NCBI GenBank assembly: GCA_963714875.1
Contig: CAVQQI010000011.1
Coordinates: 1,116,001-1,180,000 of the forward strand
From: JBAOHV01 sp963714875
Lineage (GTDB): Bacteria > Actinomycetota > Acidimicrobiia > Acidimicrobiales > Microtrichaceae
Direction of reading: 5' to 3'
Length of the DNA: 64,000 bases
How positions within the stretch are numbered: position 1 is the stretch's first letter; the number at the start of each line of letters is the position of its first letter. A program made the translations under genes and the position numbers. The notes beneath the pieces were generated by a model. That model was not told where the DNA came from, did no database searches, and saw nothing but the letters and a program-made list of their open reading frames with translations. This document shows positions 1 to 8,686 of the stretch, piece by piece.

Positions 1-331
1 CGTAGTGCCAGTCCGCGTCCGGTGCCTGGGCGACGTCGGTCGGCGACGGGTACGCCTCGGTGTGGGTGTGGGAGTGCATGACCCCCAGCAGCTGCCACCC
101 GCGGTCCTCCGCATCTCGGTCGGCGCGCAGGAAGGCCTTGGCTGGCACCGTGTACACCTTCGAGCTCGCAGCCTCGTTCTCCGTCGGGTAGAAGCACTCG
201 ATGACAGCGCCCGGTACGTCCTGTCCGTCCCGCCCGGCTGTCCCGGCGAAAAGGCCGCAGGCCTCGAGGGGCAACCCTGCGTAGGCGTGGGCGAGCATCT
301 GTTCGTGGACGTCGGCGGGCATGCGGAGCAC
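1..331 (-). CDS. JAMM/MPN metallopeptidase, Mec-like (partial)
   Basis: The C-terminal part of the gene lies beyond the left edge of the window. Translating the minus strand gives a JAB/MPN domain: an early Glu in LEACGLFAG, then HSHTHTEAYPSPTD, which fits the zinc JAMM signature H-x-H-x7-S-x2-D. The closest known type is the actinobacterial Mec peptidase, which releases cysteine from the C-terminus of the sulfur-carrier protein CysO. A deubiquitinase-like role on another small protein is possible. The start is a choice between GTG at 331 and ATG at 322; the frame stays open further upstream. It is divergent from smpB with about 57 bases between. The cysO and cysM partners are not visible here. 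Confidence 0.75.
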   Translation of the reverse strand, partial: MLRMPADVHEQMLAHAYAGLPLEACGLFAGTAGRDGQDVPGAVIECFYPTENEAASSKVYTVPAKAFLRADRDAEDRGWQLLGVMHSHTHTEAYPSPTDVAQAPDADWHY

Positions 332-372
332 GTCGGCACGGTAGTGGCGCCACGGGTCGTACCGCCCGCCGG

Positions 373-378
373 TAGGCT
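373..378 (+). promoter_or_regulatory. candidate -10 hexamer for smpB
   Basis: TAGGCT fits the actinobacterial -10 pattern TANNNT and ends 10 bases before the GTG of smpB. Transcription would then begin at or next to the start codon, giving a leaderless message. No clear -35 box is seen. The same hexamer occurs at 919-924, ahead of the dehydrogenase gene. Confidence 0.3.
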
Positions 379-388
379 CATCGGTCCT

Positions 389-862
389 GTGAAGGACACC
401 GGCATCAAGGTCGTGGCCACCAACCGGCAGGCTCGACATCGCTACACGCTGCTCGACACCTACGAGTGCGGGCTGGTCCTGACCGGCAGCGAGGTCAAGT
501 CGCTGCGGGAAGGCAAGGTGCAGCTCACCGAGGCGTGGGGTTCGATCGACGCGGGCGAAGCGTGGCTGCACGGCATGCACATCGCCCCGTACTCCCATGC
601 GCAGGATCACTCGGGCCACCACCCGACCCGTGACCGCAAGCTGCTGCTGCACCGCAACCAGATCGACCGGATCCGCATGAAGATGCAGCTGGAACGCCTG
701 ACCATGGTGCCCACCAAGCTGTACTTCTCGGACGGCAGGGTGAAGGTCGAGATCGCGCTCGGCAAGGGCAAGACCACCGTCGACAAGCGCCACGACCTGG
801 CCAAGCGCCAGTCCGACCGTGAGGCAGCCCGTGCAATCGCGGATGCCCGCCGACGGGAGTAG
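389..862 (+). CDS. smpB: SsrA-binding protein SmpB
   Basis: A 157-residue protein of normal SmpB length. SmpB binds tmRNA and takes it to ribosomes stalled on broken messages. Seen here are the core opening (VVATNRQARHRYTLLDTYE), the GSEVKSLREGK segment, the YSHAQDHSGHHPTRDRKLLLH block and the basic C-terminal tail (KGKTTVDKRHDLAKRQ) that occupies the empty decoding channel. GTG at 389 was chosen because family similarity begins a few codons later; the same frame stays open back to base 5, but that part reads as the antisense of the peptidase gene. The partner RNA ssrA lies only 2 kb downstream. The frame is intact. Confidence 0.96.
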   Translation: MKDTGIKVVATNRQARHRYTLLDTYECGLVLTGSEVKSLREGKVQLTEAWGSIDAGEAWLHGMHIAPYSHAQDHSGHHPTRDRKLLLHRNQIDRIRMKMQLERLTMVPTKLYFSDGRVKVEIALGKGKTTVDKRHDLAKRQSDREAARAIADARRRE

Positions 863-951
863 CCGGCACGGTGCACCAGCCGGTTCGAGCGTCGCCGCTG
901 AGCGCCACCCGGGCTGCCTAGGCTGCGGAATCCGCGAGCGAGGAGCACACG

Positions 952-2041
952 ATGGCGCAGCAGGTTCGAGGGGTGATCGCCCGCTCGGTCGGAGCCCCGG
1001 TCGAGGTGACCACGATCGTGGTGCCGGACCCGGGCCCGGGTGAGGTCGTCGTGGACGTCCAGGCGTGCGGCGTGTGCCACACCGACCTGCACTACCGCGA
1101 GGGCGGCATCAACGACGAGTTCCCGTTCCTGTTGGGCCACGAGGCCGCCGGACTGGTCGAGTCGGTCGGCGACGGCGTCACCGAGGTCCAGCCCGGCGAC
1201 TTCGTGATCCTGAACTGGCGTGCGGTCTGCGGCGAGTGCCGGTCCTGTCGGCGGGGCCGACCGCACCTGTGCTTCGACACCCACAACGCCACCCAGAAGA
1301 TGACGCTGACCGACGGTACCGAGCTCTCCCCCGCGCTCGGCATCGGTGCGTTCGCCGACAAGACGCTCGTCGCAGCCGGTCAGGCCACCAAGGTCGACCC
1401 GGCTGCGCCCGCGGCCGCCGCCGGACTGCTCGGCTGTGGCGTCATGGCCGGGATCGGTGCATCGATGCTGACCGGCGAGGTCGGGCGCGGCGACTCGGTC
1501 GCGGTGTTCGGCTGCGGCGGCGTGGGCGACGCTGCCATCGTCGGGAGCGAAGCTGGCCGGCGCCACGACGATCGTCGCTGTCGACCTGGACGCCAGGAAG
1601 CTCGACCTGGCCCGCGAGTTCGGCGCCACCCACACCGTCGACGCGTCCGCCGGCGACGCGGTCGAGGGCGTGCGGGCCGCCACCGGCGGACTGGGCGCGG
1701 ATGTGGTGATCGAAGCGGTCGGCAACCCTGCGGTGCTCGAGCAGGCCTTCTTCGCCCGGGACCTGGCGGGCACCGTGGTGCAGGTGGGCGTGCCCACACC
1801 CGACATGGTGATGCCGCAGATCCCGATGATCGAGTTCTTCGGTCGCGGCGGAGCGCTCAAGCCCAGCTGGTACGGCGACTGCCTGCCGAGCCGTGACTTC
1901 CCGATGCTGATCGACCTGTACCTGCAGGGCCGGCTGGATCTGGACCGCTTCGTGTCCGAGACGATCGGGCTGGACGGCGTCGAGGAGGCGTTCGCGAAGA
2001 TGGAGCACGGCGACGTGCTCCGATCGGTGGTCGTGCTGTGA
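952..2041 (+). CDS. mscR: S-(hydroxymethyl)mycothiol dehydrogenase (frameshifted)
   Basis: Zinc-dependent alcohol dehydrogenase family. It oxidises the formaldehyde-mycothiol adduct with NAD. The N-terminal half shows the catalytic zinc site (CGVCHTDLHYREGG, GHEAAG), the four-Cys structural zinc lobe (CGECRSCRRGRPHLC) and the segment QKMTLTDGTEL shared with the mycobacterial enzyme. The Rossmann motif GCGGVG follows. The frame breaks near 1552: removing one G restores VGAK and an open frame to the stop at 2041, including GALKPSWYGDCLP. A GAGGAG ribosome site precedes the ATG, and TAGGCT at 919-924 may be the -10. The metallo-hydrolase follows after 13 bases, as in Rv2259-Rv2260 of M. tuberculosis. 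Confidence 0.92.
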
Positions 2042-2054
2042 TCGAGGGAGTGCT

Positions 2055-2685
2055 GTGATCGAACTGGTGCAGACCGACGGGATCTTCGCCCTCGACGGCG
2101 GCGAGTGGGAGGTCACCAACAACATCTGGCTGGTCGGCGACGACCGCGAGGTGCTCGTGATCGATGCCGCGCACGATGCGGACGCGATCGTGGCTGCGGT
2201 GAACGGCCGTCACGTGCGGGCCATCGTGTTGACCCACGGCCACAACGACCACATCAACGCAGCGATCCCGCTGCAGGACGTCGGTGGACGCCCCGATCCT
2301 GTTGCACCCGGCCGACCGGATGCTGTGGGACGTCGTGTACCCCGACGTCGCACCCGACCGGGACCTGGCGTCGGGCGACACGCTGTCCGCCGGCGGCACC
2401 AGCCTGGCGGTGCTGCACACCCCGGGGCACTCCCCCGGCTGTTGCTGCTTCTACGACGCCGACAGCGCCGACGGCACGCATCTGTTCTCGGGCGACACGC
2501 TGTTCTGTGGTGGCCCCGGGGCGACGGGCCGGAGCCATTCGGACTTCGACACGATCATCCGCTCGATCCGCGAGCAGCTGCTCGAGCTGCCGCCCGAGAC
2601 CGTCGTGCACACCGGCCATGGCGACTCGACCACCATCGGCGCCGAGGCCCCGCACCTCGAGGAGTGGCTCCGTCGCGGCCACTGA
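2055..2685 (+). CDS. MBL-fold hydrolase paired with mscR (frameshifted)
   Basis: A metallo-beta-lactamase-fold hydrolase of about 209 residues. The zinc motif THGHNDH is followed by a second metal site in HTPGHSPG, FSGDTLF and the C-terminal HTGHGD. One extra G near 2281 (gtcggtgg instead of gtcgtgg) splits it in two frames; removing it joins the halves without loss. The same pair order, mscR then MBL hydrolase, occurs in mycobacteria, so a role in mycothiol-linked aldehyde detoxification is likely, for example hydrolysis of a formyl- or acyl-mycothiol product. The true substrate cannot be read from the sequence. Confidence 0.85.
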
Positions 2686-2773
2686 GCCCCGCAGGTTGCA
2701 GCGAAGCGGCGCGACGACCTGAGCGTTCTCTGGCGCTACGGAAACTCGCTGTCCCCGAGCACCCTGTGAGCGG

Positions 2774-2779
2774 TAGGAT
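2774..2779 (+). promoter_or_regulatory. candidate -10 hexamer for ssrA
   Basis: TAGGAT matches the actinobacterial -10 pattern and lies 16 bases upstream of the mature tmRNA 5' end. A convincing -35 element is not visible. Confidence 0.3.
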
Positions 2780-2794
2780 GGGTCCTGCAATCAC

Positions 2795-3188
2795 GGGGCT
2801 GACTGGTTTCGACGTTGGGACCTGGAAGCCGAGTTTGCGACCCGAGTTGCTTCAGACTCGTTAAACGGGGGCACCAAATGAACCGCCAAAAATGAGCAGT
2901 TCGCTCTCGCCGCCTGATCTTTTTCAGTAGGTAGAAGAGCAAAATCGTGACCAGCAATGGCGCACGGGGCCAGATCCACGCAGCCCGGCAACAGAAGCGT
3001 GGGTGGACCGTAGGGAAAGACCACTGACGGCGTGAAAGACCGCTGACATCGGGGAAAGACCCGGCGGTGATCTCCTCGGAGATCCGCTGACCCGCCAGTT
3101 CGGTAGCCGTCGAGGCCGAGGTGCGGGAATGGTCGTAGCGAGTTCGGTCACCACCTGGCGGACGGGGGTTCGATTCCCCCCAGCTCCA
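2795..3188 (+). ncRNA. ssrA: transfer-messenger RNA
   Basis: tmRNA rescues stalled ribosomes and tags the nascent protein for proteolysis. The 5' end GGGGCTG pairs with the 3' end CAGCTCC (one G-U pair) as the acceptor stem. The 5' part GGTTTCGACGTTGGGA is typical of tmRNA. Near the 3' end, GGGGGTTCGATTCCCCC is the T-arm, followed by the acceptor strand and discriminator A; CCA is not encoded. The tag frame lies at 2885-2917. The gene is a single-piece tmRNA of about 394 bases. SmpB is encoded 2 kb upstream. Confidence 0.95.
2885..2917 (+). other. tmRNA tag-peptide reading frame
   Basis: Resume codon GCC, then ten codons giving AKNEQFALAA and TGA. The end FALAA is the usual ClpXP degradation signal; with the charged alanine the tag becomes AAKNEQFALAA. 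The codon before GCC is ACC, preceded by an in-frame TGA, so GCC is the most likely resume codon. Confidence 0.88.
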
Positions 3189-3226
3189 AGAATGCTCACG
3201 CCGAGTCGTGAGCATTGTTGGAGCTG
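3181..3226. terminator. long palindrome at the tmRNA 3' end
   Basis: The left arm is CAGCTCCAA, one G, then AATGCTCACG; the loop is CCGAGT; the right arm is CGTGAGCATT, one G, then TTGGAGCTG. This is 19 paired bases per arm with a single G-G mismatch. The left arm begins inside the tmRNA acceptor strand, and the inner part holds the last codons and stop of the HNH gene on the other strand. It probably ends transcription from both sides, although no U-tract follows. Its partial copy of the tmRNA end could also mark an insertion boundary. Confidence 0.6.
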
Positions 3227-3726
3227 CCCGAAGCCTCTCCCCCGTAGCGGGCCAGGATGTCGTGCGCCCATGCAACCGCATCGGATGCGCGGATCCCGCT
3301 GGGTTGCGGACGCACCCACAGTTCGAGATTCTCGATCCGGTTGTCGTCCTTCACGCCGTTCAGGTGGTGCACCGACTCGTCGGGGTGGAGATGGCGACCG
3401 AGTTCCCCCTCCATGACCAGGATGTGCTCGAACACGTAGGGACTCCGGGGTCTGGCCCGCGGGCGACCCGGCGCTCGACGCATGACGTACCCGGCCTTGT
3501 GGAACGTCGTTCCGCCCCGCCAATGGCCGTTGCTCTCGCCGGCAGTTGGCTGACAGCTGCGGCACGTCGATGACGTCGGTTGTTTCGGCTCTCCGCAAGC
3601 GCACACATCCCGTGATGCCCGCCGGCGACAGGCTGGGCACAGCAAGTGCCGGCTCGACGGCTGGAACTCGCGGTTGCAGCCCCGACAGATCTTCACTCGT
3701 TCTGGCCTTCCTGTTGCCCTCTGCAA
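3196..3726 (-). CDS. HNH endonuclease with zinc-ribbon N-terminus
   Basis: A 176-residue protein. Residues about 13-60 hold four Cys pairs (CRGC, CPAC, CACG, CRSC), which form zinc ribbons. Residues about 95-140 carry an HNH fold of the homing or phage type: FEHILVMEGELGR, then the catalytic segment HHLNGVKDDNRIENLEL. Proteins of this type are usually solitary mobile endonucleases in phages, introns and integrated elements. The stop codon lies 8 bases beyond the tmRNA 3' end, inside a palindrome, so the gene sits exactly at a classic integration site. No integrase is nearby. The start may be a few codons inside the frame (GTG before KICRGC). Confidence 0.75.
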   Translation of the reverse strand: MQRATGRPERVKICRGCNREFQPSSRHLLCPACRRRASRDVCACGEPKQPTSSTCRSCQPTAGESNGHWRGGTTFHKAGYVMRRAPGRPRARPRSPYVFEHILVMEGELGRHLHPDESVHHLNGVKDDNRIENLELWVRPQPSGIRASDAVAWAHDILARYGGEASGSSNNAHDSA

Positions 3727-3772
3727 ACCGTTCGAACACTACGAACGCCCTGTGACGTCGTCCTCCGGAGGG

Positions 3773-4784
3773 TCAGGGGCCTTCGCTGCCGACGGTGGGT
3801 GGGGTACCGACGCGAACCGGAACTCCATGCCTCGTCGATTGGCCCGGCCGAAGGACTGCGGTTCCCAGGCCGGGTCGATTCGGTGTGTCCGGGAATCGCT
3901 GGTCTCGAGCGACACCGACCCCGTGGACGTGGAACGGCGGGCGGACCCGTTGCCCGTGTAGAGCTGGTACCGGAGGCGTCGTGTGGACCGACATCCATCG
4001 CCCCGACCGCGGGGCGTGCACCACGGCGGCGGGTCGGAGCACGCCCTCAGGTCCGTCGACGGCGAAGCAGTGGTCGAATCCACCTTAGGCCATCGCCGCA
4101 CCGAGGCGTGTCGACCCCGCGCAGATCGAAACAGTTCCCCGACTGCGACCAGCCCGGCCGTGGGGATCCCCGTGTCGTCCACGGGCAGCACCCCGGTCTG
4201 CGGCCTCTGCAGCCAGTGATACCTGGATGCATGTCGGATCCGTCGAGATTCCAGTAGCCGTGGTTGGTCAGGTTGACCACGGTCGGGGCGTCGGTGGCGA
4301 CGCGGTAGGTGGCCGGACGGCAGATCCCCGTCGAGTTCGTACGTCGCCGTCGCAGTGACGGTTCCGGGGGAATACCTCGTCTCCGTCGGGACTGACGATT
4401 CTGAACGCCACGTTTCCATCCGCCGTACGCGTCCGCCGCAATGAGCTCCCACACGTGGCGGTCGAACCCGATGGTATCCGTGCAACTGGTTGGTCCTCGT
4501 TGCTGGCCAGCTCGACCTCCGCTCCGTCGAGCAGAATTCACACGCCGATCCTGTTCGCGAAACGGCCGATGGATCCCCCGAGGTGCGGGTTGCGACCGGG
4601 TCCTCGTACTCGACCAGCGAGGCCAGGCCCAGGTGCACCGCTTATTTCCCCGTTGCGTCGGGCATCTCGACCGACCTGATCGCCAGCCCCCAGCGTCGAA
4701 CAGACGCAGCGAGAGCGATGAGCTGGTCACTTCCACCTGCTGCGCGTCGGTGGCCGGGCGCCACGGTGTCGGCGAGGTGGGCAA
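3773..4784 (-). pseudogene. galM: aldose 1-epimerase, broken by many frameshifts
   Basis: Pieces of an aldose 1-epimerase are readable in all three minus frames in the right order: HLGLASLVEYEDP, GSIGRFANRIG, a LDGAEVELASNED segment with the LHGY motif nearby, TATYELDGD, PTVVNLTNHGYWNLDG, VLPVDDTGIP, FDLRGVDT, and LYTGNG near the C-terminus. The enzyme interconverts alpha and beta sugar anomers. At least five frame breaks occur in about 1 kb, so as given it cannot make a full protein. Whether this is decay or sequencing error cannot be settled from sequence. Its 5' end faces the truncated cydA. Confidence 0.7.
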
Positions 4785-4872
4785 CCGATGACCGAGATCA
4801 TCGGGTCACGACCCTGGACCTCGAAGTGAACTCAGATGCCACGATTCCCCTGCGGTCGGGTGCGAGCCGGCG

Positions 4873-5916
4873 TTGAGCAGAACCTATCGTCAGGTCGACC
4901 CCGAGCGCAGCGGGCGTCGCGACGCGAATCACCCGATCGAGATGATGGCGGTGAAGAATCCCCTGGACCAAACTACTGGACGCCGTCGGGCCACTGAGCA
5001 CCAGGCGTTCATGACGAGCTTCCAGGACGTGGTGTTCACACCCTCGTTCGGCCCCCGCATCCTCCACGTGCTGGCCGCGTCGTGGATGGTGGGGACGTCG
5101 TTGGTGCTCAGCGTCGGCGCCTTCTACCTCCTGCGCGGCCGCCACGTGGACCTCGCGAAGACGATGATCCGGGTGGCGCTGCCGATCTTCACGGTGCTCG
5201 CGATCCTCCAGGTGGTGGTGTTCGGGGCCAACCAGGCGACCGAGGTCGCCAACGAGCAGCCGCAGAAGCTCGCCGCGATGGAAGGCGTCTACCAGTCCGG
5301 CGAGTGCGTCCCGATGACCATCGTCGGCTGGACCGACCCGTCCACCGAGACCACGTCGGGCATCCAGATCCCGTGCCTGCTCAGCCTGCTGGTCGGCCAG
5401 AGCACCGACACCGAGGTGGTGGGCCTCGACACGTTCCCCGCCGACGACCTGCCCGACGTCCCCCTCGTCTTCCACGTGTACCACGTGATGATCAACCTCG
5501 GGATGGTCTTCATCCTGATCGGCGGCGCCGCCTGCGCGCTGTGGGTCTGGAAGCGGAAGCTCTGGGACAACCGCTGGATGCTGCGGGCGCTGGTCGCGTC
5601 GATCGTGCTGACGCAGCTCGCGACGCTCTCGGGGTGGTGGACCGCCGAGTTCGGCCGCCAGCCGTGGATCGTCTGGCAGCTGCTGCGCACCGACGGCGCC
5701 GAGAGCCCGAACGTCACCACCGCCCAGGTCGCGTTCTCGATCGGCATGTTCGTGGTGCTCTTCGCGCTGTTGCTCTCCGTGTTCCTCTTCCTCCTGGACC
5801 GCAAGATCAAGGCCGGCCCGCCCGACCGCCCGAACCGAGGAGATCCGGCGTCGCTCCCCGACTCCTTCGGTGAGATGTTCCAGCGCCGGTCCCGCGTCTC
5901 GGCCGGGGGGAGCTGA
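4873..5916 (+). CDS. cydA: cytochrome bd oxidase subunit I, N-terminus missing
   Basis: Similarity to CydA starts only near 5020, at FTPSFGPRILHVLAASWMVG, where the His is the heme b558 ligand of the fifth helix. The quinol-binding Q-loop and the motif GRQPWIV follow, ending with a final membrane helix. A normal CydA has about 450-520 residues. The first four helices, with the N-terminal His that serves the b595/d hemes, are absent. The 50 residues encoded from 4873 to 5020 resemble nothing recognised and probably are not CydA. This is either a real deletion or a false join. cydB starts 2 bases after the stop. As given it could not form a working oxidase. Confidence 0.85.
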   Translation: MSRTYRQVDPERSGRRDANHPIEMMAVKNPLDQTTGRRRATEHQAFMTSFQDVVFTPSFGPRILHVLAASWMVGTSLVLSVGAFYLLRGRHVDLAKTMIRVALPIFTVLAILQVVVFGANQATEVANEQPQKLAAMEGVYQSGECVPMTIVGWTDPSTETTSGIQIPCLLSLLVGQSTDTEVVGLDTFPADDLPDVPLVFHVYHVMINLGMVFILIGGAACALWVWKRKLWDNRWMLRALVASIVLTQLATLSGWWTAEFGRQPWIVWQLLRTDGAESPNVTTAQVAFSIGMFVVLFALLLSVFLFLLDRKIKAGPPDRPNRGDPASLPDSFGEMFQRRSRVSAGGS

Positions 5917-5918
5917 CC

Positions 5919-6940
5919 ATGTGGCTCAACACCGTGTGGTTCGTGCTCTACGTCGTCATCATCGGCGGGTACGTCATCCTCGACGGCTTCGACCTCGGCA
6001 TCGGCATGCTGTCGCCGTGTCGTCGCGAAGGACGACCACGACCAGCGGGTCATCCTCAACAGCATCGGACCGGTCTGGGACGGCAACGAGGTGTGGCTCG
6101 TCCTGGCGGGCGGCGCGCTGTTCGCCGCGTTCCCGATGGTCTACGCCTCGCTGTTCAGCGGCTTCTACCTGGCGATGATGCTCGTGCTGCTGGTCCTCAT
6201 CCTCCGCACCGTCGCCATCGAGTTCCGGTCGAAGCGCGACAGCCCACGGTGGCGGAGCACCTGGGACTGGTTCTTCTCCGGCTCGTCGCTCGGCATCACG
6301 GTGCTGTTGGGCGTCGCACTCGGCAACGTGATCCGTGGGGTGCCCATCGACGAGGCCGGCAACATGGACGTCGACCTCATCGAGCTGCTCAACCCGTACT
6401 CGCTCGGGCTCGCCGTCACCGCAGTCGTGATGCTGTGCCTCCACGGCGGCATCTTCCTCACCCTCAAGGTCGAGGGCGACCTGCTGGCCCGGGTGGACGC
6501 GCCTCGTCCCCCGGCTGATGGCGGCGTTCTTCGTGCTCATCACCGTGATGATCGCCTGGACGCTCCTCCTCGACCGGCCCATCTCCGACAACTACCTCGA
6601 CCGGCTGTGGATCGGCGTCTTCCCGGTCGCCGCGCTCGCCGCCACGCTCGTCGCGTGGCGGCAGATCGGTCGCGGGCGCCACCTCTCGGCCTTCCTCGCC
6701 TCGGCGACGATGATCGCCCTGCTGATGGGCACTGTCGCCGCGGGCCTCTACCCCGTGATGCTCCCGTCCTCCATCGACGAGGCGTACGACCTCACCGTCA
6801 CCAACGCCGCCTCCGCCGAACCCACGCTCATGGTGATGTTCGTGATGGCGCTCATCGGCATGCCGTTCGTGCTCCTCTACACCGCCGGCGTCTACTACTT
6901 CTTCCGGGGGAAGGTCGTCCTCGACGACGAGAGCTACTGA
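5919..6940 (+). CDS. cydB: cytochrome bd oxidase subunit II (frameshifted)
   Basis: CydB of about 340 residues, a membrane subunit of the quinol oxidase that works at low oxygen. The N-terminus has GGYVILDGFDLGIGML and then GPVWDGNEVWLV, both hallmarks of the family. Several membrane helices follow, and the end is VYYFFRGKVVLDDESY. Two single-base insertions break the frame: an extra T near 6019 (after LSP) and an extra G near 6500 (after ARVD). Removing them gives one uninterrupted frame. It sits 2 bases after cydA and 1 base before cydD, so one operon is likely. Confidence 0.92.
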
Positions 6941-6941
6941 C

Positions 6942-8686
6942 GTGGCCGACGGCTCGGCGGGTCCGCCTCCGCTCGGCGTGCTGCTCGACGACCGCCGCGT
7001 CGCGGCTCGGGCTCGCCGCCGCGGTCGCCGCCGGCGTCGTCGGCCTGCTCTGCACCATCGGGGTGATGCTGCTGCTCGCCGCGACGATCGACGCGGTGTT
7101 CCTCGACGGCGAGGAGCTGGGAGAGGTCGCAGGCCTCCTCGTCGCGGCGGTGGGGCTCCTCGTGATCCGGGGCGGGTGCGCGCTCGCCTCGGAGGTCAGC
7201 GCCGACCGGGCGAGCGCCCGGCTCGGACCCGCGAGCGCGACCGGCTCGTGGCGCACCTGTTCCGGGCCGGACCCGGCGGGCTGGCGGATCAGCGCGTGGG
7301 CGACGTCGCGAGCACCGTCGGCGCCGGCATCGAGGCGCTGCACGACTACGCGACCCGGTTCGTCCCCGCCGCCGCCCTCGGCGTCATCGGGCCGGTGGTG
7401 GTGCTCGTCGCCATCGCGCTGCTCGACCCCTGGAGCACGCCGGTCCTCCTCTTCACCGGCCCGATGCTCGTGCTGCTGCTCGCGGTCATCGGGGGTCGGA
7501 CCCGTGCCCTCACCCGACGCCGCTTCGACGAGCTCGGGTGGCTCAGCTCGTTCTACCTCGACATGATCCGAGGGCTCGCCACGCTCAAGGCGTTCCGGCG
7601 CTCGTCCGAGGGCGGCGACACCATCGAGGCGGTGTCGAGGCGCTACGGCGACGCGACCATGGACGTGCTGCGCACCGCGTTCCAGACCTCGCTGGTGATG
7701 GAGTGGGCCGCCACCGCCGCGACGGCGCTCGTGGCGGTCCAGGTGAGCTTCCGGATGATCGAGAGCGACCTGCCGTTCGGCACCGCGCTCGCGGTGCTGG
7801 TGCTCACCCCCGAGTTCTTCGTGCCGTTCCGTCGGCTCGCGCTGGAGTACCACTCGGGCCAGGCCGGCCGGGCGGCGCTGGAGCGGATCGAGGAGCTGAC
7901 CGACGCCTCGACGCCAGAGCCCCCGAGACCCGATCCCACGCCACCACCACCGACGCCGCCACGGGCATCGGCATCGAGCGCGCCGCACCGCTCGACGCGA
8001 CGTGGCGCACCCGCCATCGAGCTCGTCGATGTCACCTTCACCTACCCCGGCTCGCCCCGGCCCGCGCTCGACCGCCTCGACCTGCACCTCGCCGCCGGCG
8101 CGACCGTGGCGCTGGTCGGGCCGAGCGGCGCCGGAAAGACCACGGTCGCCCGGCTGGTGATGCGGTTCGTCGAACCCACCGCGGGCCGCATCCTCGTCGA
8201 CGGCCGCCCGATCACCGACGTCGAATCCGCCACCTGGCGCCGCGGCGTGGCCTGGGTCCCCCAGGACCCGGCGCTCATCGCCGGCACCATCGCCGACAAC
8301 ATCCGCCTCGGCGCCCCCGACGCGCCGCTCGACGCCGGTGCGCGCCGCGGCCGACGCGGCGAGGGCCACGGGCTTCGTCGAGCAGCTCCCCGACGGCTTC
8401 GACACCGTGCTCGGCGAGGAGGGCCTGCGCCTCAGCGGCGGCCAGCGGCAACGCCTCGCGATCGCCCGGGCCGTGCTGCCGCGACGCGCCCGTCGTGGTG
8501 CTCGACGAGCCCACGGCCCACCTCGACGACACCACCGAGGCCGAGGTGCTCGCCGCGATCGCCGAGCTGCTGGGGGGTCGGACCGCCCTCGTCATCGCGG
8601 ACCGGCCGCAGACCATCGCGGCTGCCGACCGCGTGGTGACCCTGGTGGAGGGTCGCCCGATCGACCCGGCGGTGGGGTCGACGTGA
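6942..8686 (+). CDS. cydD: ABC exporter CydD for cytochrome bd assembly (frameshifted)
   Basis: A half-transporter: six-helix membrane domain, then an ATPase domain. CydDC exports thiols such as cysteine (and glutathione where it is made) and is needed to mature cytochrome bd. Visible are the Walker A motif GPSGAGKTT, the signature LSGGQRQRLAIARA and Walker B VVVLDEPTAHLD. A Pro-rich linker (PTPPPPTPP) separates the two domains. At least four frame changes occur (near 7000, 7235, 8335 and 8480), each repaired by one base. GTG at 6942 is taken as the start because it follows the cydB stop directly. The stop overlaps the cydC start. Confidence 0.9.

Noticed and set aside
3155..3188. A tRNA-like T-arm and acceptor end
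   Set aside because: It pairs with the 5' end at 2795 and belongs to tmRNA, not to a separate tRNA gene.
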